Of a DNA stretch of 64,000 bases, positions 52,442 through 58,599 are shown one piece after another (position 1 is the first letter of the stretch; the number at the start of each line of letters is the position of its first letter). The stretch comes from Yoonia sp035117555 (GTDB taxonomy: Bacteria; Pseudomonadota; Alphaproteobacteria; Rhodobacterales; Rhodobacteraceae), in NCBI RefSeq assembly GCF_035117555.1, contig NZ_JAYKPK010000006.1, positions 168,903-232,902 of the forward strand, written 5' to 3'. A program made the translations under genes and the position numbers. Below the pieces are notes generated by a model. That model did no database searches. It saw only the letters and a list, made by a program, of their open reading frames with translations, and had not been told where the DNA came from.

Positions 52442-53117
52442 ATCGCGTGAAATCGGCAATAGAATCGTGGTGGCGGGCATTGCCGCCATTGTCGCGATTC
52501 TGGGCATTGCTGCCGTATTGCTGTTCATCAACCTGCCGGATGCCAATGCGTTCAACCTGCGCGTTGAACGCTTGTTCATCGAAAACGACATGCTGACCGG
52601 CAGTGCGGAAATTAAGCTGTTGGAGATTTTGGCACAATCGGGCACCGCATTTTCCGACACGCTGGCATCTTATCGTTTCGTGATCTTCGTGTTGCTGATC
52701 TTTGCGACCGCTTTGCTGGTGGCAGCCATTGCTTTTCTGGTGATGCTGATCGCGCTGAACCGCCGTATGGGCCGGATCGAACGGCAAGGGATCGAGGTGA
52801 ATTCCCTGCTGATCAGCCGCGATCAGAAATCCGTCTATCTGAACGATTTCGAATTCAAACTGACCGATGCCGCGCTGGAAACCCTGTCGGTGCTGGCCGA
52901 GGCGCGGATGGATGACGAAGTTCTGTCCGGTGCCGAGATTGAAGGCGTGATTTCCGGCCGCGATCCATCTGATTGTGATGAGGCGGCAGGGGCCACAAGG
53001 ATCAAACGCCTGCGCGACACTTTGGGCAATCAATTGGTCAGCGAATTGCTGGTCAAGAATATCGCGCGCAAAGGCTATATGCTGGCCATCGACAAGAATG
53101 TGATCCGCATGGTCTAA
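52419..53117 (+). CDS. Membrane-anchored winged-helix protein (OmpR/ToxR-like effector domain)
   Basis: 232-residue protein from a GTG with AAGGGA upstream. It has two transmembrane segments (about residues 17-38, VVAGIAAIVAILGIAAVLLFI; and 88-114, FVIFVLLIFATALLVAAIAFLVM) with a periplasmic loop between. The cytoplasmic C-terminal domain (about 130-232) looks like an OmpR/PhoB winged helix: LETLSVLAEARMDDEVLSGAEIEGVI, then RIKRLRDTLGNQLVSELLVKNIARKGYML with the GYxL wing. The order is membrane then DNA-binding, the reverse of ToxR. The stop overlaps the convergent LacI gene by CTAA. DNA binding is inferred. Confidence 0.7.
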   Translation: MSSTSATESREIGNRIVVAGIAAIVAILGIAAVLLFINLPDANAFNLRVERLFIENDMLTGSAEIKLLEILAQSGTAFSDTLASYRFVIFVLLIFATALLVAAIAFLVMLIALNRRMGRIERQGIEVNSLLISRDQKSVYLNDFEFKLTDAALETLSVLAEARMDDEVLSGAEIEGVISGRDPSDCDEAAGATRIKRLRDTLGNQLVSELLVKNIARKGYMLAIDKNVIRMV

Positions 53118-54139
53118 ACCCGGCGGAGCGTATCGCCCGGCGTCAAGGTCGGGCTGAGCGTGACGATGGTTTCGTTTTCCGTATCCAGCCCGGCGTTACG
53201 CGCCGCAATGATTTGCGCAGCCTTCACGCCGATTTCGCGGCGGCAGGCATCCATCGTCGCCAGTCGGCGCGGCAGACCATCGAGCAGTTCGACCCCGTTA
53301 AAGGCCGCAAGACCAACTTTGCCGGGGATATCGATGCCCTGTTCGAGCAGATAAAGCAGCCCACCGGCCCCGATCATGTCATTGGAATAATAAAGAAAAT
53401 CCAGATCTGGGCTGCGCGCGATCATCTTGGCCGTCATCTCGCGGCCTTTGGCCAAGGCCGACCCGCCGGAATAGAATTCCTGATCCGCAATCTCGATCCC
53501 GGCTTTGGCGAGCGTACGGGTGAACCCCTCAAAGCGTTTGCGGGCGCGGTGGTCCAGCGGCATCTTGGTGCCCATGAAACCGATCTTTTTGTAACCGGCA
53601 GCGATGATTTCCTCGGCCATTTTCCGACCCGCACGGCGATGCGAAATGCCGACGCAGGTATCAATCGGTTCGCCATCGGTATCCATGATCTCGACCACGG
53701 GAATGCCCGATTGACGCAGCATGGCGCGGGATACTTCGGAATGTTCGAGCCCGGCGATGATCACCCCGGATGGCCGCCATGACAGCATCTCGAACAGGAC
53801 TTTTTCTTCTTTCTCGGGCAGGTAATCCGTGACGCCGACAACAGGCTGCAACGGGGTATCTTCCAAGACTTCGGATATGCCTGCCAGCACCTCTGGAAAG
53901 ACCATATTGCCCAAGGACGGGATGATCACCGCCACCAGATTGACATGCGACGAGGCCAGAGCACCCGCAATCTTGTTGGGCACATAGCCCAGACGTTTTG
54001 CGGCATCCTGCACCTTTTGGCGGGTCGCGGCGCTGACATCACCTTTGTTGCGCAAAACGCGGCTGACGGTCATTTCACTGACGCCGGATGCCTCAGAGAC
54101 ATCGCGCAGGGTCAGGGGGCGTTTATTGTCATTGCTCAA
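53114..54139 (-). CDS. LacI family transcriptional regulator
   Basis: 341-residue LacI/GalR repressor. The N-terminal helix-turn-helix is LTLRDVSEASGVSEMTVSRVLRNKGDVSAATRQKVQDAAKRLGYVPN with the hinge NKIAGALASSH. The sugar-binding domain follows (LVAVIIPSLGNMVFPEVLAGI, CVGISHRRAGRKMAEEIIAAGYKKIGFMG, LDFLYYSNDMIGAGGLLYLLEQGI). The effector domain resembles gluconate-type (GntR) LacI members, but no sugar gene is adjacent, so target and ligand are unknown. It is convergent with the winged-helix gene. Confidence 0.93.
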   Translation of the reverse strand: MSNDNKRPLTLRDVSEASGVSEMTVSRVLRNKGDVSAATRQKVQDAAKRLGYVPNKIAGALASSHVNLVAVIIPSLGNMVFPEVLAGISEVLEDTPLQPVVGVTDYLPEKEEKVLFEMLSWRPSGVIIAGLEHSEVSRAMLRQSGIPVVEIMDTDGEPIDTCVGISHRRAGRKMAEEIIAAGYKKIGFMGTKMPLDHRARKRFEGFTRTLAKAGIEIADQEFYSGGSALAKGREMTAKMIARSPDLDFLYYSNDMIGAGGLLYLLEQGIDIPGKVGLAAFNGVELLDGLPRRLATMDACRREIGVKAAQIIAARNAGLDTENETIVTLSPTLTPGDTLRRV

Positions 54140-54208
54140 TGGTCGGATCCCGATATGCCTGACACAAGTCTTAGCCTTGCTTTGTGCCGATGACCAGCGG
54201 GCGACGAT

Positions 54209-54532
54209 TCATCCGGCGGCGACACGTCGTTCGGGCGCATGGATGATGATATCTTCGTCATCGGCGAGCAGGTCACGATGGCGGTCGATCAATTCGGTGA
54301 CATCATTCAGCCCCGGATATTCGGTCAGCATGAAATCAATGGCGCGGACGGAATCGAGCACAAGGTATCCCCGCCGCTGAGCCGCATTTTCGATGATTCC
54401 GATTTCCATCAACTGCAGCTTCGCTTTGAAAAAGCTGCCACGTGACTTGGGGAAATGGGACAGGTAAAATTTCACAGTATTGTCCGGCCACTTTAACAGG
54501 GCCAGTATGATCCAAATTCTCGCGTCTACCAA
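54209..54532 (-). CDS. Small protein, winged-helix-like, unknown
   Basis: 107-residue protein from a TTG start, no ATG available in frame upstream. The central part (ALLKWPDNTVKFYLSHFPK, then FFKAKLQLMEIGIIENAAQRRGYLVLDSVRA) reads like a small winged-helix: helix, recognition helix, wing. An acidic C terminus (LLADDEDIIIHAPERRV) follows. The upstream region is AT-rich without a clear ribosome-binding site, so the start is uncertain. I do not recognise the family; it sits just outside the tRNA insertion site. Confidence 0.5.
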   Translation of the reverse strand: MVDARIWIILALLKWPDNTVKFYLSHFPKSRGSFFKAKLQLMEIGIIENAAQRRGYLVLDSVRAIDFMLTEYPGLNDVTELIDRHRDLLADDEDIIIHAPERRVAAG

Positions 54533-54945
54533 ATACTTGATCCATCAATAAATTATTAAAAATCTCATCATTACATCTGCGCCGGGCCGCCGAAAAAGGC
54601 TGCCATGCGCAGATTCAGTGTCAATCCTGCTGATCCTGGATTGTCGGGGCTGGTGTTAAATGGTCTTGTTCAAATGTCGTAAAACAGAGATGATCCAAGT
54701 CCGCTGAAATTGCGTGATCATTTCCGCCGGTCTGAATAATTCGGTTTTCTAAAGCCTGCGTGGACCATCGCGCGTGACGCTCAGATCCGATTTCTGTGAC
54801 GATTTCGTTACACATCCGGCAATAAAAGTCTACCCTTTGATGCGGTCATGCGCGTGCAGCGAAACCCGATAGATTATGCAGAAACCCGCAACACCCAAAA
54901 TTTGAGATGTCGCATCGCCACCAGCCTGATATATGAACAGCCGGC
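54533..54945. other. Intergenic region before tRNA-Arg
   Basis: A 413-bp gap without a credible gene. The first 25 bases are AT-rich (AATTATTAAAAATC-like) and could hold the promoter of the leftward gene. The right part must hold the tRNA promoter. A minus-strand open frame of 64 codons here lacks a ribosome-binding site and resembles nothing known. Confidence 0.4.
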
Positions 54946-55022
54946 GGCCCCGTGGCTCAACAGGATAGAGCAGCCCCCTCCTAAGGGGCAGGTTACTGGT
55001 TCGAATCCAGTCGGGGTCACCA
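54946..55022 (+). tRNA. tRNA-Arg (anticodon CCT)
   Basis: A 77-nt cloverleaf. The acceptor stem is GGCCCCG with CGGGGTC (one G-T pair), the D stem GCTC/GAGC, and the anticodon stem GCCCC/GGGGC with loop CTCCTAA, so the anticodon is CCT, reading AGG. The T stem is ACTGG/CCAGT with loop TTCGAAT. Discriminator A and an encoded CCA end at 55022. Its 3' half is the probable attachment site for the element that follows. Confidence 0.97.
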
Positions 55023-55124
55023 AAAAATCCAGTAAAATACGGTGTTTTGTCAGGTGCTTGCGAAAGGCGCTGCAGAAACGCCCGTTTGATTTCCCGGCAA
55101 ATCGGACGCTCCAGACGGGATTTC

Positions 55125-55141
55125 TGTACAAAACCTGTACA
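55125..55141. promoter_or_regulatory. TGTACA repeat operator upstream of the rep gene
   Basis: TGTACA-N5-TGTACA at 55125-55130 and 55136-55141. Both hexamers are palindromic, so this is at once a direct and an inverted repeat, spaced one helical turn. It lies 37 nt before the rep ATG at 55178 and is well placed to be a repressor site. Confidence 0.5.
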
Positions 55142-55177
55142 AGTTGAGGCCGGTTTCGGGCGTAGCGAGGCCTTTCA

Positions 55178-56041
55178 ATGAGCTGGCGCGTCGCAAACGA
55201 ATGCGCCGACCGCCGCTTCGGCAGTGCTGCGCGCAAACAGATCATCATGTTCCTGGCCGACAAGGCGAGCGATGATGGCTCGGGCATCTGGTGTTCCAAA
55301 GGCACGATCCAGCGTCACACCGAGCTGGGCGAAAGCACCGTGAAGCGGACGATCAGCGATTTTCTGAAAGAGGGCATCCTGATCGAGACCGGACGCCGCC
55401 CCTGCAAGAACGGTTTTACGGTGATCTATCGCATCGTTCGGGCCCGTGTGATGGCGCTGGAATCGTCTGCTGAACCAGACGACGGGACGGCGGCCACAGT
55501 GGACCCCGTCCAGCCTGAACCCGGTACGGGGTCCACCGTGGACGGGGTACGGGGTCCAGGGTGGACCCCAAACCACCCTAAAACCATCCATAAACCACCT
55601 ACGCGCAAGCGCGCGGAGGCGGCGGCGGTGGAAAATGAAAGATTTGAAAGTATCTGGGCGGCCTATCCGAAGGACCGCCAGCGCGGCAAAGCGGCGTGTC
55701 TGGCCCGGATCGAGGAGGCCGTGAGGGAGGGGATAGACCCCGACGAACTGCTGCGCGCGGTGCAGGCCTACGCCACCGAGAGCGCGGGCTTCACAAGATC
55801 CAAGGTCTGTTTCTCGGACAACTGGTTTGCTGACCGTCGCTGGCAGCGGCTCCTTGAGGCGATGGCCGAGGAACGGCAGGCGCAAACCGTCCTTGCCGCC
55901 GATCACCACGCACGGCTGGTCGCATGGGTGCGCGACCGCAGCCCGATGTGCAAACACATCACCGCCCTGCAGGTGACGGCGTTGGTGGCGGCTGGGCTGG
56001 TGACCGATGGTCAGTTGCGCGCGGCGGGGCTGGCGGCATGA
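55178..56041 (+). CDS. Helix-turn-helix replication protein (lambda O/DnaT-like)
   Basis: 287-residue protein. The N-terminal winged helix (MSWRVANECADRRFGSAARKQIIMFLADKASDDGSGIWCSKGTIQRHTELGESTVKRTISDFLKEGIL, residues 1-70) is the pattern of phage and plasmid replication initiators. A Gly/Pro/Thr linker follows (about 100-145) encoded by a GGGGTCCA repeat cluster, then a C-terminal helical domain (ERFESIWAAYPKDRQRGKAACLARIEEAV, KVCFSDNWFADRRWQRLLEAM). This order copies lambda O. It is first gene after tRNA-Arg, with a MobC-like gene downstream. Exact initiation role is inferred. Confidence 0.78.
   Translation: MSWRVANECADRRFGSAARKQIIMFLADKASDDGSGIWCSKGTIQRHTELGESTVKRTISDFLKEGILIETGRRPCKNGFTVIYRIVRARVMALESSAEPDDGTAATVDPVQPEPGTGSTVDGVRGPGWTPNHPKTIHKPPTRKRAEAAAVENERFESIWAAYPKDRQRGKAACLARIEEAVREGIDPDELLRAVQAYATESAGFTRSKVCFSDNWFADRRWQRLLEAMAEERQAQTVLAADHHARLVAWVRDRSPMCKHITALQVTALVAAGLVTDGQLRAAGLAA
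55499..55569. repeat. GGGGTCCA iteron cluster, putative replication origin
   Basis: Four copies of GGGGTCCA lie in 71 bp: reverse at 55500-55507, forward at 55528-55535 and 55551-55558, reverse at 55562-55569. A related ACGGGGTA segment lies between. The longer arms GTGGACCCCGTCC and GTACGGGGTCCAC nearly complement each other. A less GC-rich run follows (55570-55600, AAACCACCCTAAAACCATCC). The cluster is inside the rep gene, between its two domains, as in the lambda origin. Confidence 0.6.
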
Positions 56042-56059
56042 GGAGCGCGTTCTGTGCAG

Positions 56060-56190
56060 GTTGCATCGCGCATCGCGTCCCACGTCCTTTGCGCCGTGCA
56101 CTTTGCACCACGCTTCACGTCCTTTGCACCCCGCTTCGTGCTCCGGGCCACGCGCATCGTGTTTCTCGCATCGCGTCCTCGGCACGCCAT
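56060..56190. repeat. Imperfect repeat block between rep and mobC-like genes
   Basis: CACGTCCTTTG recurs at 56081 and 56116 (35-bp period), CTTTGCACCNCGCTTC at 56101 and 56122 (21-bp period), and GCATCGCGTCC at 56070 and 56168. No gene is credible here; open frames on both strands merely translate the repeats. It could be a partition, origin-of-transfer or decayed region. Confidence 0.55.
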
Positions 56191-56219
56191 CCCACGAAGC
56201 AAAGTAACTGAAATTGAAT

Positions 56220-56300
56220 CCAAACTTCTGATCCGCCTCCGCTGTCGCTGGGAGACGGGAAGTTTGAATGAAGTTGGCAAGAAATAGGAACGTAAACTTC
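56220..56300. repeat. AAACTTC inverted repeats before the MobC-like gene, possible oriT
   Basis: CAAACTTC (56221-56228) is inverted as GAAGTTTG (56259-56266), with a third AAACTTC at 56294-56300 just before the ATG. Inverted repeats next to a mobC gene are where an origin of transfer is commonly found. No nic-site consensus can be confirmed. Confidence 0.4.
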
Positions 56301-56302
56301 AC

Positions 56303-56878
56303 ATGCGCAATCACCACAAACTGACCGACGAAGAACGCCGCCAGATCATCGAGGCGCGCGCTGACGGCACACCCGTCAAGGCGCTTGCCCGCCAATACGG
56401 GGTCTCGCGCCGGACGATCTACAACACGTTGAACAAGGCCCAACGCGCGCGCCAGGGCCACACCCAAACGATCAGCTTACGCGTCAGTAGACGCGAACTG
56501 GCTGGCTTCAAGGATGGGATGGCAAAGCGGAGCATCACGGACCACCCAGCCGCACTGCGCCGCCTGATGGAAGCGGCGGACGTTCTATTGCGCCCAGCAG
56601 ACCCGGTCGTTCTCGACCATTTGCAGGCGTGGGGCGTGCAAGTCGCGACCCAAGGTGCAGCGGTCAACAACATCGCACGCAAGCTGAACGCGGCCAAGCT
56701 ACGTGGCAGCCCGATCCCGTTTACTGATGAAGACATGACAACGATCCGCGCCTTCGCGGGCGGCTTTGTCGAATTCGCCGAAGAGTTCCGCATCCTCTGG
56801 GAGGCACAGCGGGCCGCGAAAACTCGCGAGGTCGACAAAGTCCTCGCTGGTTTGACAACCAAGAGGCCGGATCACTAA
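56303..56878 (+). CDS. MobC-like relaxosome accessory protein with N-terminal HTH
   Basis: 191-residue protein. Residues 1-48 are a resolvase-type helix-turn-helix (TDEERRQIIEARADGTPVKALARQYGVSRRTIYNTL). The rest carries a ribbon-helix-helix start (QTISLRVSRRELAGFKDGM) and a MobC-like centre (GVQVATQGAAVNNIARKLNAAK, the GxNxNQIAR-type motif), then a helical C terminus. Such proteins help a relaxase at oriT. The relaxase gene expected downstream is absent; hipA follows on the other strand, overlapping by CTAA. The HTH fusion is unusual and might bind oriT or autoregulate. Confidence 0.75.
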   Translation: MRNHHKLTDEERRQIIEARADGTPVKALARQYGVSRRTIYNTLNKAQRARQGHTQTISLRVSRRELAGFKDGMAKRSITDHPAALRRLMEAADVLLRPADPVVLDHLQAWGVQVATQGAAVNNIARKLNAAKLRGSPIPFTDEDMTTIRAFAGGFVEFAEEFRILWEAQRAAKTREVDKVLAGLTTKRPDH

Positions 56879-58200
56879 AGCAGTTCTTTCATCTGCGCCA
56901 CCCGCTGCATAGCATCGGTGGCTATCGGTTCACTGACCGCCTCCGGCACCTGGTCGCCGACCGCCAGCAACGCCCGATCCAGTGCGAGACCCAACCGATC
57001 CGTCATGTACCGCAACAGCTCCAGTGCGCGACCCTTCGGCATACCCGCAGAACGCCCTTCGGCCTCAAAGTGGCGGGGCACGATCTCATCGATACCGTAA
57101 TGGCCATCCACCGACATGGCGAGGCGGTAGCGTTTCCGTTGCAACCGCCCAGCCCGCACGACTGGAGCGATACTCAGGATGTCATAGAGTGGTGCAAGCT
57201 TGAATCGCCCGCGACGACCCAGACGCAGGCTGAAGTTCTTGGCATGCCCATCCGAGGCACCAATCAAGAAGAAGAAAATCTGTGTGCGGAAGAAGGTCTC
57301 CCGATCTTCGATTGGCGTGTCGGATTCACGCAAAAGTTCCATGATCTGTGCGATGCTGGGACCGCCGAACTTCTGGTACTTCATGGCGGAAGGGTACCCC
57401 AGCGATTGGCAGATATCCTCTTGCGGCAAACGTTTTAGTGTTTCACCCTGCCAGAGCCGGTCAAACCTTTCGACGGATAGCACCACCTGCCCGGAGAAGG
57501 TGATCTTTTCGACATGCGCTGCAGGCAGCCCGATTTCACGCGCCAGCGTCATGCAGAACAGCTCGTTCTCGACACTATCACTAAGGTCGATCTGGTCCGG
57601 ACCTGGCAGGATTCCCATGGGCGTCTTGAAAATATGGCTGGTGGGTGTGATGCCTCGCGGCTTCGCCCATTGGCGGTCCACACGCAGGTAAGCCGTCTTT
57701 TCCTGCGCGCCTGCGATAGAAATTCTGAAGTCCTCGTCGTCGCTTAGGGCGAGCGGCGCTGCAGCAAGATTATTCAGATCGGCAACCATCTCCTCTTCCG
57801 ACATGATGCGATACTGCATGTCCTGCTCTGCGGGGGCTTCATCTACCGGCAGAAACTGCAGCGCGCCAACGCAATCACGCCCCAAGACAGAAAGGAGCGA
57901 GAACACATCCTTGCCCTGCGCCCCTACCCGTGCAGCGATCTTTTCGCGCAATTCGCCCTCCGCATCCGGCAGTAGGTTGTCGAAAGCCGCGGCGACGGGA
58001 TCGCCCCGCCATTTGGCTTTGGACAGCGGCATGGCACTGGCGACGGGAAATGCGGTTTCGGAGGCTAGCCATGCGGGATCATAAGTGAAGCCGATGGCAC
58101 CATCGGTCGCACGCGTCAGATTTCCGACCCTAGATCGTTCGTACCAGACGGCAGTCTTGTTTTGGCGTGTACGGCGACCAGCACGAGCGATGCGTGCCAT
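56875..58200 (-). CDS. hipA: HipA-type toxin kinase
   Basis: 441-residue HipA family Ser/Thr kinase. The N-terminal subdomain reads VWYERSRVGNLTRATDGAIGFTYDPAWL. The central part has ISIAGAQEKTAYL (nucleotide loop), GVTPTSHIFKTPMGILP, ENELFCMTLAREIGLPAAHVE and SVERFDRLW. The catalytic block is ASDGHAKNFSLRL (DxHxKN) and the metal DFG-like Asp lies in FKLAPLYDILS. All key residues are intact. HipA proteins phosphorylate a tRNA synthetase and stop growth when freed from HipB. The gene begins 1 nt after hipB stops. Confidence 0.94.
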   Translation of the reverse strand: MARIARAGRRTRQNKTAVWYERSRVGNLTRATDGAIGFTYDPAWLASETAFPVASAMPLSKAKWRGDPVAAAFDNLLPDAEGELREKIAARVGAQGKDVFSLLSVLGRDCVGALQFLPVDEAPAEQDMQYRIMSEEEMVADLNNLAAAPLALSDDEDFRISIAGAQEKTAYLRVDRQWAKPRGITPTSHIFKTPMGILPGPDQIDLSDSVENELFCMTLAREIGLPAAHVEKITFSGQVVLSVERFDRLWQGETLKRLPQEDICQSLGYPSAMKYQKFGGPSIAQIMELLRESDTPIEDRETFFRTQIFFFLIGASDGHAKNFSLRLGRRGRFKLAPLYDILSIAPVVRAGRLQRKRYRLAMSVDGHYGIDEIVPRHFEAEGRSAGMPKGRALELLRYMTDRLGLALDRALLAVGDQVPEAVSEPIATDAMQRVAQMKELL

Positions 58201-58201
58201 C

Positions 58202-58450
58202 TCAGGAAGGTTCCCGATCGGTTAGACGGTCTGTCACGGACAGCTCTGCGCCAAGGGCTTCGAGGAGGCGCAGATATACATCGAGGCTGACCGAAACGAC
58301 GCCGTTCTCTATGTCGGAAATTGTCGACTGCGCAGTGCCCGTCATTTCGCCCAATTGCTTCTGGCTGATCTCACACGCTGCCCGCCGGGTGCGAAGGACA
58401 GTCCCAGCTTGGCGCAGGCTACGGATAAGATATACTGAGTTTTCTCTCAT
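58202..58450 (-). CDS. hipB: HipB-type antitoxin (XRE family)
   Basis: 82-residue HTH protein. The Cro/XRE motif is RRAACEISQKQLGEMTGTAQSTISDIENGVVSVSLDVYLRLLEALGAEL. A short C-terminal tail (SVTDRLTDREPS) may reach into HipA. The ATG at 58450 has no clear ribosome-binding site and could be leaderless. An upstream frame extends into the operator region and is rejected. Two palindromes directly upstream are the likely autoregulatory operators. Confidence 0.9.
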   Translation of the reverse strand: MRENSVYLIRSLRQAGTVLRTRRAACEISQKQLGEMTGTAQSTISDIENGVVSVSLDVYLRLLEALGAELSVTDRLTDREPS

Positions 58451-58460
58451 GGAGCGACAA

Positions 58461-58529
58461 TAGCCCACGGGCGATACAGTGTAAATATAGCAAGAGGGAT
58501 ATAAATATAAAATATAGCCCAAGGACTAT
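58461..58529 (-). promoter_or_regulatory. hipBA operator palindromes
   Basis: Two related palindromes flank the likely promoter: ATAGCCCAAGGACTAT (58514-58529, one mismatch) and TAGCCCACGGGCGATA (58461-58476). Both have TAGCCC-N2-GG half-sites. The spacing of 53 bp start to start is about five helical turns, fitting cooperative HipB binding. AT-rich sequence between them (ATAAATATAAAATATA) fits a promoter. Confidence 0.6.
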
Positions 58530-58599
58530 TTACGAGCAGAGTGTGAGAGCCGAGGCAACCACACCCGAAGGTATGCTCAGCCTCGCAGCATAGCTTCGA

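Noticed and set aside
54621..54815. 64-codon minus-strand frame before the tRNA
   Set aside because: No ribosome-binding site and no recognisable feature.
54874..55305. 143-codon minus-strand frame across the tRNA
   Set aside because: Contains TPTGFEPVT, the well-known false translation of a tRNA antisense strand.
56060..56190. CRISPR array
   Set aside because: Repeat copies are few, unequal in period and overlap each other; no cas genes.
55175..56467. 430-codon frame antisense to the rep gene and repeat block
   Set aside because: Starts in mobC, crosses the repeats, and reads the repeats as low-complexity KDVGRDAR-type sequence; the forward rep gene has recognisable domains.
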